A stretch of 8,322 nucleotides of DNA from positions 1-8,322 of the forward strand of contig JAATVR010000679.1 in NCBI GenBank assembly GCA_014523665.1, written 5' to 3'. The position numbers and the translations under genes were made by a program. Below the pieces are notes generated by a model. It ran no database searches and had not been told where the DNA came from. It saw only the letters and a list, made by a program, of their open reading frames with translations. Each line of letters starts with the position of its first letter. The stretch's first letter is position 1. This stretch comes from Nitrososphaerales archaeon TH526 (GTDB lineage: Archaea; Thermoproteota; Nitrososphaeria; Nitrososphaerales; Nitrososphaeraceae). Shown here piece by piece: positions 1 to 6,476 of the stretch.

Positions 1-360
1 AGTCCTCTACTAAATAGGTGGCATGATCCTGAGGATATCCAGCTAGTAGGTGACTTTATGCATCTTGGTCATGATCAAGTTCTCTTTATCAACACAGTTA
101 ATGCAAATGATGGTCGTGTAATGATTGTTGACTTTAGTACAGGACAACCACAAGTAAAGTACTCGGAAAACTGGGGAGACAGTCCTCTACTAAATAGGTG
201 GCATGATCCTGAGGATATCCAGCTAGTAGGTGACTTTATGCATCTTGGTCATGATCAAGTTCTCTTTATCAACACAGTTAATGCAAATGATGGTCACGTG
301 ATGATTGTTGACTTTAGTACAGGACAACCACAGGTAAAGTACTGGGAACAATGGTACTCC
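1..360 (+). repeat. Tandem repeat, 180-bp unit, two copies (array probably continues to the left)
   Basis: Copies at 1-180 and 181-360. The first 114 bases are identical. After that there are three substitutions around 295-300 (one Arg-to-His change, the rest silent), one silent change at 333 and one at 344; similarity ends in the last 15 or so bases. The period is exactly 60 codons, so copy-number change keeps the frame. Near-identity at synonymous sites means recent duplication or ongoing gene conversion. The first base already lies inside a unit, so further copies upstream are likely. Confidence 0.95.
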
Positions 361-369
361 AGAGAATGA
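1..369 (+). CDS. 3' end of a repeat protein with FG-GAP/VCBS-like propeller blades (5' end outside window)
   Basis: The frame is open from the first base, so the gene begins left of the window and only its last 122 residues are seen. They form two copies of a 60-residue unit, each with the motif LVGDFMHLGHDQVLFIN, then a VMIVDF strand, then a WGDSPLLNRWHD linker. The GDF-x-G-x-D-x-hh-FIN pattern resembles FG-GAP/VCBS blades of beta-propellers, in which the aspartate-rich loop binds calcium; such proteins are usually exported and bind glycans or surfaces. The export signal would be outside the window. The frame closes soon after the second unit with an abrupt WYSRE ending, while a more protein-like continuation exists in another frame (see 350-463), so this stop is probably secondary. 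Blade identification is by pattern only; the substrate is unknown. Confidence 0.7.
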   Translation, partial: SPLLNRWHDPEDIQLVGDFMHLGHDQVLFINTVNANDGRVMIVDFSTGQPQVKYSENWGDSPLLNRWHDPEDIQLVGDFMHLGHDQVLFINTVNANDGHVMIVDFSTGQPQVKYWEQWYSRE

Positions 370-463
370 AGGATATACAAGATCTGATGTCAGAAGAAAT
401 GATGCGGATAACTTCAAAGGTGTTTGTGCCGAGGACTCCAATAAATGGTGGCTATTATTCTAA
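350..463 (+). pseudogene. Probable out-of-frame C-terminus of the repeat protein
   Basis: From about position 350 the next frame reads NGTPENEGYTRSDVRRNDAD, then NFKGVCAEDSNKWWLLF, ending at a taa at 461-463. The composition (aspartate- and asparagine-rich, two adjacent tryptophans, hydrophobic last residues) is like a real surface-protein C-terminus. It begins exactly where the upstream frame degrades into a short unrelated tail. The simplest reading is a 1- or 2-base indel near 340-352 that separated the propeller repeats from their native end. A sequencing error would look the same. It also overlaps the nominal ATG at 445 of the next frame, which argues for the later start of that gene. 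Confidence 0.5.
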
Positions 464-504
464 AGGAAACTTTTCCTTCAACAACTAAGAGTCAACGTTA
501 CAAG

Positions 505-1281
505 ATGAAATCTGTTCTCCTAATTGTGATCGTGGCATTCATCATAATTGAAGCAATAACTGGAGCGACGAACTTCACAACTGAAGTGCAAGCACAGGTA
601 CAAGCGACTCCACCATCAACACAGTGCATACTCTCTTCATCTCAGCCCAATGATGCAATAGACATGAATACTGTAATTTTCGAATCAAAAGTAAAGACTA
701 TACATGTCGAGAAGGAAGTATTTGACTGTATTGCACAAACCCCTCTCAATCAGACCCTACTCAAAGACGTTAGTATTTATTCAGAAATAACAGAAGACCC
801 TACTAATCGGGTCTTAGTCCGAGACATTACTATTTACTCAGAAATAACGGAAGATATATCGAACATCACCGCAGTCATGGATCCACAAAAAACCGTTTCA
901 GTCATTACGTGTTCTAAAGACAGCAACACAGGTGAAGTTTTTGGCTGTGAAGAAAATGTACCACAGTCGGCAATCCCGTCCACTTCTTCATGTGTAACAA
1001 TTCCTGTCGAGTTTCCAGTAGAAATGAATACTGTGATTGATGAGAATAGTGGCCTTGTAAAAACAATAGAGTCTCAAAAGGAGGTTTTCGAGTGCAACGA
1101 ACCATTCAATACAATCAAGGACCTGACAACGTTCACAGAAGTATTCGAATCTCTATCGGGTAATACGCAAACACCAATTTTGAAATTGTTCATGACCTCG
1201 AGCTGTGTAAAGGATGTAACAACTGCAAATGTCATTGGATGTCAATTTTTTGGGCCAAAGGAAATACCAGTACTTCCATAA
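505..1281 (+). CDS. Secreted protein of two cysteine-patterned modules, family not recognised
   Basis: The ATG at 505 gives 258 residues beginning with a signal peptide (MKSVLLIVIVAFIIIEAITG, one lysine then a hydrophobic core); an in-frame ATG at 445 would place 20 hydrophilic residues in front of it and is less likely. The mature part has two related modules. Module 1 has cysteines at 41, 75, 136 and 148; module 2 at 163, 197, 234 and 246. The outer spacings match exactly (34 and 12 residues) and both modules share MNTVI, KTI, KEVF(D/E)C and (F/I)GC. Module 1 is longer because a 19-residue segment (D-[VI]-[ST]-IYSEITED) is duplicated within it at 88-98 and 107-117. Eight cysteines in an exported protein suggest two disulfides per module. 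It may be a surface or adhesion protein; no function is assigned. It follows the propeller gene on the same strand. Confidence 0.8.
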   Translation: MKSVLLIVIVAFIIIEAITGATNFTTEVQAQVQATPPSTQCILSSSQPNDAIDMNTVIFESKVKTIHVEKEVFDCIAQTPLNQTLLKDVSIYSEITEDPTNRVLVRDITIYSEITEDISNITAVMDPQKTVSVITCSKDSNTGEVFGCEENVPQSAIPSTSSCVTIPVEFPVEMNTVIDENSGLVKTIESQKEVFECNEPFNTIKDLTTFTEVFESLSGNTQTPILKLFMTSSCVKDVTTANVIGCQFFGPKEIPVLP

Positions 1282-1792
1282 CCTTCTTGATAAATTTTGG
1301 TGTTCATGAGATCCTGCTTTTACTTTGCCCTTCCAGTCACTTAAGTCATCGAACAATATTCGAATTTGATATGATAAATGTGGAAGATAATTGGCTGCGA
1401 TTAATATAGGATAGCACTGGCAGACAGACTAGACTTATGATAATACCAATAAGATCTCAATTGGAATATTTCAAAAAAAATTAGTTTGAGATCTCGTTTC
1501 TAATTTCCATTATTTTTCATTTGGTGACGGGTTGCTACACTCAATTTAGTAGAGTTAGCACCTGGAGGCCAAACACAAAGACAAATAGCTACGACCATAC
1601 ATGTATTGATATTAAAGAAGATTATTGATAAAACACAATCATTAATTCTTATCTATCGAATGAAATGATCGTCCATGATTTCATAATATCAAAAGGGTTT
1701 GGAATCTGTCAAGGAAAAGGAGCTAATATAGAGAAAAGTGGTAGATTATCACCGTGCGATATGCTTTTGTAGCATGACGATCTAACCTTTGA
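1282..1792. other. Long non-coding gap
   Basis: About 510 AT-rich bases with no convincing gene. It holds one modest inverted repeat (1452-1494) and a 35-codon open frame at 1665-1772 (ATG, MIVHDFIISKGFGICQGKG at its start) that I do not recognise and cannot support as a gene. No terminator-like T-run follows directly after the stop at 1281. Confidence 0.5.
1452..1494. repeat. Inverted repeat, 9-bp arms
   Basis: agatctcaa at 1452-1460 and ttgagatct at 1486-1494 are perfect reverse complements separated by 25 bases that include an A8 run. It could form a weak hairpin or be a dyad binding site. It lies 170 bases past the nearest stop codon, so a terminator role for that gene is doubtful. Confidence 0.35.
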
Positions 1793-1801
1793 CATATCAA
1801 G

Positions 1802-1855
1802 TTGGATGTGGATCAAAACCGGGTAACGATAGTGATCGTGTTGGCATTGGGACTC
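1802..1855 (+). pseudogene. Detached signal-peptide segment of the RTX gene
   Basis: This frame reads [18 protein letters not shown] and then stops (tag at 1856). It has charged residues including an arginine followed by about 11 hydrophobic residues ending near ALGL, as in a Sec signal peptide. A TTG at 1802 or GTG at 1808 could start it. The RTX frame is open from 1836 and there reads [17 protein letters not shown], which would follow naturally as the cleavage region and mature N-terminus. Joining the two needs one frame change between about 1841 and 1856. The downstream gene otherwise lacks any export signal, which RTX proteins of this kind should have. Confidence 0.5.
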
Positions 1856-1940
1856 TAGTGGACAAGCTCTATCATCGTTCATACCACAAACTAGCCTGGG
1901 TCAAAAAATCCCAACCGACGCAACGAATGCAACTTCGACA

Positions 1941-2936
1941 TTGCAACCTACAAAACCTGAAAATATAACTAGCGTACTCGCCAACAGGTCGCAAGAAGCA
2001 TCTGTCATATCAGAATATTTGGAGTCAGGATATTCAAATAAACCATCAACGGTATCGAATCTGTCCTCTTTCGCGAGCCTGTCATGCTCTTCTGCGGCTA
2101 ATCCATGCATAGGAACAGATCAACCTGATAGTATGAACGGAGACCCCGGACTCAACGAGATGTTCGGAAAGATGGGCGATGACTCAATGGATGGCGTCGA
2201 TGGAACTGACTATATGTACGGTGAAGACGGGAACGATTTTGTGACTGGTGGTAATGGTCTTCATCATGACTTCGTAAACGGTGGAAATGATAATGATCAG
2301 GTATTTGGAGTCCAGGGTTACGACTATGTTATAGGCGAACAGGGTGATGATGAACTTAGCGGGGGGCAAGACTCGGATGCTGTGTATGGTGGGCCTGGTA
2401 ATGATGCCATATTGGGTGGGAACGGAGATGACGGCGGGATTTATGGACTATTTGGCAATGAGAGTAACGATTACATCAGTGGAGGTCTTGGAGCAGATCT
2501 TATATTTGGTAACGAAGATAACGATACCATCTTCCATAATACTGACACCGATGGATCAACACCTGATGGCTCTAAAGACACAATAGACTGCGGGCCAGGA
2601 AATGATGTGGTTTGGCTTAGCAGAGTTGCAGATGGAGATACAGCCGTAGGGTGTGAGACTGTTCATAGTGATCGTCGGCCACCTCCTGACTCTGATAATG
2701 ATGGCAATATTGACAATTGTAAACGCATCAAAAATCCAGATCAACTAGATTCGGATGAATTTGGTCCTAATGCCGATGGAAAAGGGGATGCATGTGATGC
2801 TGATGATGACAATGATGGTGTACATGACGTGGCTGATAACTGTGGATACCGACGCGGGTCATGGTTGGCTTACAATGAAGATCAAAGAGATGAAGATCAT
2901 GATGGAAAAGGAGATGAATGTGACTTAGGTGCGTAG
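1941..2936 (+). CDS. RTX-type calcium-binding protein with thrombospondin-type-3-like C-terminus
   Basis: The TTG at 1941 is the first usable start in this frame (331 residues), but coding character reaches back to about 1854, so the true N-terminus is probably the frameshifted segment at 1802-1855. Residues 1-60 are a Ser/Thr/Asn-rich spacer. Residues 70-200 contain around ten degenerate RTX nonapeptides of the G-G-x-G-x-D type ([28 protein letters not shown]); these bind calcium and form a parallel beta-roll outside the cell. Residues 214-239 ([10 protein letters not shown]...GCE) form the two-cysteine cap often seen after such rolls. Residues 250-328 carry aspartate-rich segments like thrombospondin type 3 repeats ([32 protein letters not shown]). 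No catalytic domain is visible, so a structural or adhesive surface role is likely. The last type 3 unit is irregular (GYRRGSWLA replaces the expected proline-rich link). Confidence 0.85.
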   Translation: MQPTKPENITSVLANRSQEASVISEYLESGYSNKPSTVSNLSSFASLSCSSAANPCIGTDQPDSMNGDPGLNEMFGKMGDDSMDGVDGTDYMYGEDGNDFVTGGNGLHHDFVNGGNDNDQVFGVQGYDYVIGEQGDDELSGGQDSDAVYGGPGNDAILGGNGDDGGIYGLFGNESNDYISGGLGADLIFGNEDNDTIFHNTDTDGSTPDGSKDTIDCGPGNDVVWLSRVADGDTAVGCETVHSDRRPPPDSDNDGNIDNCKRIKNPDQLDSDEFGPNADGKGDACDADDDNDGVHDVADNCGYRRGSWLAYNEDQRDEDHDGKGDECDLGA

Positions 2937-3327
2937 GTTTGAACTAAGAGCTAAATAATAGGGCGCATATACTGCGATGACTATCCTCTTCGTCATCTAT
3001 GCCTTTCTCGTTGACCCTAAAGCTTGAATTAGAACAAGGTTAGTATGGAAAATCAATATTAAATCACCCACTTTGCCTTTGTTACTACGAATGAAGTGGT
3101 GTAGTTGGAAAAGACATGTTAGAAGTTGCTTGCTGCTGTTGGCGGAACTAATAGCAGCAGCAGCAGCCTATCCCTTTATCGAACGGCCCAAGATAACTTA
3201 CTGGGACGTTCTGATTAACAGTTTTGAATGTGGCCTAAAGAGTCTCTTTTAAAAACATTTCCACTGGAGAAATGCGCGAGGCTCTACAGTATAGCTCATT
3301 GGGCTTAGAAGATTCTTTCACTATTAA
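2937..3327. other. Non-coding gap with a short AGC-repeat run
   Basis: About 390 bases between the RTX stop and the terminase relic. The only distinct element is (agc)5 near 3152-3166, facing gctgctg about 20 bases earlier, so a small GC-rich hairpin is possible. No gene remnant was recognised on either strand. Confidence 0.4.
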
Positions 3328-3920
3328 TCAGTGGTAGAACTGGAATGGTAACCTGAGTGCATCGAAAACGTCCTCAAATGAGGTGAGTTCCTTGTTTAGT
3401 TATCCTTCGCCTTACTCCACTCCAATCCTCAATGAAGTTATCAACTTGTCAAATCTTGGATGGGTCGAGCCACAATTATATTTTAGTACTTTCTTAGTAT
3501 GTGCTAACATTCGTTTATGTTCCTTAGCAAAATGAACTGGGACGACAAACATGTTTCTCATCAAGATATCTAAGTTATAGACATCACGAAATGTCTTTTT
3601 GTAGTAGTCTATTTCATGTTCATAATCTTTGTTCTCCCCTAACTGATATTTCAAGGAACGGATAAAGGAAGGATTTGCTTCATCTACTACTAATCCTACA
3701 GCTATTGTCAAATGTTATACCATATTTACCTATGAGATTCACCGTTAGGTTTCATCATTCATCATTCGAGTCTGTCAGATACAGCGATGGTTATGGATAG
3801 ATTCAAATTCTTCAAAAAAAAGAAGTTATGGAGACCATACGTTTACTCAAATAGACAGCTCAAGTCAACCCTGAGCTATGAATTTAGTAATGTTGTTGAA
3901 CCTCACATCATAGTGATATA
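3328..3920 (-). pseudogene. Terminase large subunit-like (RNase H-fold nuclease part) pseudogene
   Basis: The longest intact piece, complement 3711-3412, reads VDEANPSFIRSLK, VPVHFAKEHKRMLAHTKK and RFDKLITSLRIGVE, then stops. The same frame continues past two stops to 3328 with LNKELTSFEDVFDALRLPFQFYH, the expected end of this family (T-S-[YF]-[ED]-D-x-[FL]-D-A-[LF]-R-L). Upstream, other frames give YDVRFNNITKF (like V-D-P-G-F-G-S-S-K-F, the first nuclease aspartate), EEFE and LIGKYGI in the correct order. Terminases package viral DNA, with an N-terminal ATPase and a C-terminal nuclease; only the nuclease part remains here. The three acidic sites are recognisable (DVRF, VDEAN, FEDVFD), but at least four in-frame stops and two or more frame changes show real decay. 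It is a relic of an integrated virus or related element. The family match is from memory of archaeal homologues. Confidence 0.78.
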
Positions 3921-4033
3921 AGGTAGAGTATCGAACTGATTGTCAAAAAGAAATAACAGAACAAAACAGCTGGAAACAGATCATATCAAGAAGAAACAGA
4001 TGATAACAATGTTTTTGAATAAGAGCTCTGAAG

Positions 4034-4041
4034 ATATTATA
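4034..4041 (+). promoter_or_regulatory. TATA-like box for the HTH gene
   Basis: atattata is centred about 23 bases before the ATG at 4061. This is the spacing expected for an archaeal TATA box on a leaderless transcript that starts at or beside the start codon. No Shine-Dalgarno-like sequence precedes the ATG. Confidence 0.45.
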
Positions 4042-4060
4042 GTAATACATTCAAAGCTCT

Positions 4061-4300
4061 ATGTCAGATATCGCATCACTAAACCAGCATCAGAAAAAGG
4101 CCCTCGTTATCCAACTTTACGAGCAAGGTAAGACCCGACGCCAAATAGCAGAAGTTGTGCATATGGGATTCAAGGACATAGCTGATGTAATCAACACACT
4201 GGCGAAGAGAGTATTTCGCTCAACAAACCAGAGAAATCAAAAGATTCGCGCGCATTTGGGCTATTCCTGCAAGGTAAACAATCTATTGAAGTGGCAATAG
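4061..4300 (+). pseudogene. N-terminal HTH half of a frameshifted HTH + coiled-coil protein
   Basis: The ATG at 4061 starts LNQHQKKALVIQLYEQGKTR, followed by RQIAEVVHMGFKDIADVI. The pattern (Q-x-G-K-T-R-R-x-I-A followed by a second helix) is a homeodomain-like/resolvase-type helix-turn-helix at residues 8-45. After about residue 46 (around 4195-4210) the frame loses its protein character and ends at 4300. The neighbouring frame reads TGEESISLNKPEKSKDSRAF and GLFLQGKQSIEVAIELDMP without a break into the downstream ORF. I recall proteins of this architecture, about 300 residues, as recurrent multi-copy families in Nitrososphaerales; their role is unknown, presumably DNA binding. The two halves are therefore one gene broken by a single indel in gtaatcaacacactggcg, or by a sequencing error there. 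Confidence 0.65.
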
Positions 4301-4959
4301 AATTAGACATGCCAGCAGACAAGGTGGAAGAGCTACATGTTCAGTACTGGAGACTCTCAAAGTTAGATAACTTGGAAATACTATATTATGAAACAAAATA
4401 TTCTTTGTCATTGCTTCTGCAGCTCCATGAAATATTGAAAGATAAGGGAATTACAAAAGATAAAGATATTTGTGAAATAATAGAACTCGCGAATCATAGT
4501 TTACCAGTCATTAGAAATAGATTTGAGGAGATATTAAACCAAGTGTCGGCATTAGAAAATGAGAAAGTTGTATTGAATTCAGAAATTATGGAATTGAGGA
4601 ATTCAACTTATACAAATAATGAAATCATCAGGAAACAGAATGTACAATTACGAATTCTAGACAGAAAGCTGAGTCAATTTCAAATCATGCTTCGAAACAC
4701 AAGCAAAGGTTCAAACTATCGCAAGATTACAGAGATAGTTGATCAAAGACTAAATGATAAAAGATCATTACTAGTAGCTGCTCTTATCGCTGTTTTTAAA
4801 ACACTCAAAGCTAATCCATATGGATTAAACCTATTATCCAGTTCTCCTCTCGACATCGAAAATTATCTTGCTGTTAATATAGATGGAAAAAACCTATTGC
4901 ATTTTGCAGAATCATGTTATAATTCACTATTGAAGAGTTATGCGAACACAATTGCATAA
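4186..4959 (+). CDS. C-terminal half of the frameshifted HTH + coiled-coil protein
   Basis: This frame is open from 4186. The first conventional start inside it is GTG 4291 (222 residues to the stop at 4957-4959), but protein-like sequence begins about 4198, so the start is probably not real and the piece belongs to the 4061 gene. Joined, they make about 299 residues. Content: a second helical repeat with FLQGKQSIEVAIELDMPADK, resembling another HTH; a tryptophan-bearing helix (VQYWRLSKLDNLE); then a long heptad-like coiled coil from IRNRFEEILNQVSALENEKV through LRILDRKLSQ; and a mixed C-terminal domain with LLVAALIAVFKTLKANPYGL. The coiled coil suggests oligomerisation. There is no signal peptide. 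If the frameshift is real the HTH is lost and this half is probably untranslated or functionless; if it is a sequencing error the whole is one normal gene. Confidence 0.65.
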   Translation, partial: CNQHTGEESISLNKPEKSKDSRAFGLFLQGKQSIEVAIELDMPADKVEELHVQYWRLSKLDNLEILYYETKYSLSLLLQLHEILKDKGITKDKDICEIIELANHSLPVIRNRFEEILNQVSALENEKVVLNSEIMELRNSTYTNNEIIRKQNVQLRILDRKLSQFQIMLRNTSKGSNYRKITEIVDQRLNDKRSLLVAALIAVFKTLKANPYGLNLLSSSPLDIENYLAVNIDGKNLLHFAESCYNSLLKSYANTIA

Positions 4960-5408
4960 TGTAAAGTTTGCGCACTTTATCACAGATACGAGATCGTAAG
5001 AAAAAAACAAAATGATGAGAAGTCAAGAATTATGGATCTTAGAAAGATTAGTAGGGTGGACTTGATTTTGGGATGGAATATCATGAGTGGGTATAATGCG
5101 ACTTCAAGTAGACTTGGTAATATTATATGAATAATTTTATGTTGGATCTGATCTAAGTGAACTATAATAGATTTTTGAAATTACTTTAAAGTCTCGGATG
5201 AATTTACTCCAAGTGCTTGTTCTGCCGATTGTTGAGGGCGGGCTGCTGGGGTCGACTGTACATGGATCTTCCGCGACAGGCGTATCAACCGTGATACACA
5301 ACTATTTGTAGCCGCACCATATTCCTTTATTGCTGGGTCAGTTTACTGTCTTTTTCTAACAGATACATATAGAAGATTGTGTTACATGTGTTTTCGGCAG
5401 AGATTTAT
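4960..5408. other. Long gap with open-frame fragments and a GC-richer patch
   Basis: About 450 bases without a supported gene. At 5198-5311 a 37-codon frame from ATG (MNLLQVLVLPIVEGGLLGST, then VHGSSATGVSTVIHNYL) sits in DNA visibly richer in G+C than its surroundings. The next frame carries on with FVAAPYSFIAGSVYC. Together they look like a hydrophobic protein fragment with a frame break, but I do not recognise a family. Confidence 0.3.
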
Positions 5409-5506
5409 ATGAAAACTGTTCGTGAGGTGCACTTCAATTAGCAATATTAAATGAGCAAAAGATACTTGAACTCAAATCAAAGATCAATTGTATTTGCGAA
5501 GGCAAC

Positions 5507-5599
5507 ATGTCGGATTCAGACACAGAACTGTACGAGCAAAAGTTAGACCTCCTGCAGACTTATAACAAGATGGATGAACTCTTGTTCGGGACTCGTTAG
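5507..5599 (+). CDS. Small helical protein or gene fragment (30 residues from ATG)
   Basis: The frame is open from 5426 and reads LAILNEQKILELKSKI, a short cysteine-bearing link, then MSDSDTELYEQKLDLLQTYN and KMDELLFGTR before the stop. The two segments have heptad-like leucine/isoleucine spacing and charged residues, typical of a helical hairpin. The only standard start in frame is ATG 5507. A possible longer original begins at ATG 5409 (MKTVREVHFN in another frame) and would need one frame change near 5428-5438. It lies upstream of the HAD gene on the same strand with a 105-base gap. The family is not recognised; the composition argues for a real or recently real gene. Confidence 0.4.
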   Translation: MSDSDTELYEQKLDLLQTYNKMDELLFGTR

Positions 5600-5667
5600 A
5601 TTCAGTTAATGTAACTTCTAAGATTATTGCTATCAGAGCGTACTAAAAGTCTGATAATAGAACAACC

Positions 5668-5675
5668 AATATATT
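5668..5675 (+). promoter_or_regulatory. TATA-like box for the HAD gene
   Basis: aatatatt is centred about 33 bases before the ATG at 5705, consistent with an archaeal promoter giving a very short leader. The surroundings are AT-rich, so chance occurrence is possible. Confidence 0.3.
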
Positions 5676-5704
5676 CTAATAGGGAAGCACGATTAATAAT
5701 AAAT

Positions 5705-6208
5705 ATGAAAGTGATTCTGTTCGATCTAGGTAAGACATTAGAATTTAATGGTGGATTATTGCCTGGGGCCATAGAACTTCTTTCCTCTATAAAGACAACG
5801 AATACGGCCAATGGTAATTCCCATGATATCGCGCTAATATCAGATTTTGATAATTTTGACCAAGGTTTGCGTTTGATGGATGTGAAACCCTTTCAGCTGG
5901 AATACTATAATATTCTTCATAAACTCGGAATAGCCTCATTCTTTGAACCACTTTATAAGCACGTAACCTTATCAACAGAAGTAGGCGTAAGAAAACCAGC
6001 TGAAAAAATTTTCAGAGCGGCAGTTGACTTATTTGAGAAAGATTTATCATTTGAAAATGTTCTATTCATTACAGAAGATTCTGGTCATGTGACAGTTGCT
6101 CGTCAACTGGGCATGAATGCTATTCATTTTAAAGGTCCTGAACAAGGTGTGGGGGAAGTAGATAAATTAATAGACCTTGTTCCATTAATTCAGAATTTCT
6201 TGAACTAA
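5705..6208 (+). CDS. Small HAD-superfamily hydrolase-like protein
   Basis: The start is ATG 5705, because HAD motif I follows at once (VILFDLGKTLE, nucleophile candidate D7); the frame is open from TTG 5627 but that would add 26 unrelated residues. The protein has 167 residues. Motif II is the serine of IALISDFD (S46), motif III the lysine of GVRKPAEKIF (K97), and motif IV is FITEDSGHVTVARQLGM (D125). HAD enzymes transfer phosphoryl groups or dehalogenate through an aspartyl intermediate. The second aspartate of motif I (D-x-D) is glycine here, as in some family members, and motif IV has one acidic pair (ED) but histidine where a later aspartate is usual, so magnesium binding or activity may be altered. 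Only about 30 residues separate motifs I and II, so there is essentially no cap domain. Likely cytosolic; substrate unknown. It converges with the minus-strand gene to the right. Confidence 0.8.
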   Translation: MKVILFDLGKTLEFNGGLLPGAIELLSSIKTTNTANGNSHDIALISDFDNFDQGLRLMDVKPFQLEYYNILHKLGIASFFEPLYKHVTLSTEVGVRKPAEKIFRAAVDLFEKDLSFENVLFITEDSGHVTVARQLGMNAIHFKGPEQGVGEVDKLIDLVPLIQNFLN

Positions 6209-6476
6209 CTTGATCCTTCACAGATTAACGGTATGTTACTGATGGACAAGCCTAGTTACGTCAATGTATTAAACGTCATGTCTCAAACGAACAACTTATG
6301 AAGCTAAAAGACAGGTTGATCGAGCATGATATTTGACACCACTTACTACCACTCATTATTTCTTTAGCGTGAATGTCAGAAAACTTCAGTATCAAAAGCA
6401 AGAATGACGTTTCACGGGCATTTCATTGATCTGTCTGGTCATGGAAGCCATTGTGTTATCCGTTTCTCATGTCCAA
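6209..6476. other. Convergent intergenic region
   Basis: 268 bases between the HAD stop and the end of the minus-strand gene. No strong hairpin with a T-run is visible on either strand, and the short open frames have no protein-like features. Confidence 0.4.

Noticed and set aside
223..441. 72-residue minus-strand open frame
   Set aside because: It lies opposite the tandem repeats and its translation has no motif; it is a shadow of the plus-strand coding sequence.
445..504. Upstream ATG extension of the 505 gene
   Set aside because: It adds hydrophilic residues in front of an evident signal peptide and overlaps the likely end of the previous gene.
3152..3166. (agc)5 microsatellite as a CRISPR-like or functional repeat
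   Set aside because: Single short run without spacers; too small to call more than a simple repeat.
3940..4131. 63-residue plus-strand open frame
   Set aside because: Lysine/threonine-rich with no pattern, and it overlaps the HTH gene start in another frame.
5225..5345. Possible tRNA or structured RNA in the GC-richer patch
   Set aside because: No cloverleaf, no T-loop GTTCRA motif and no paired acceptor ends could be found.
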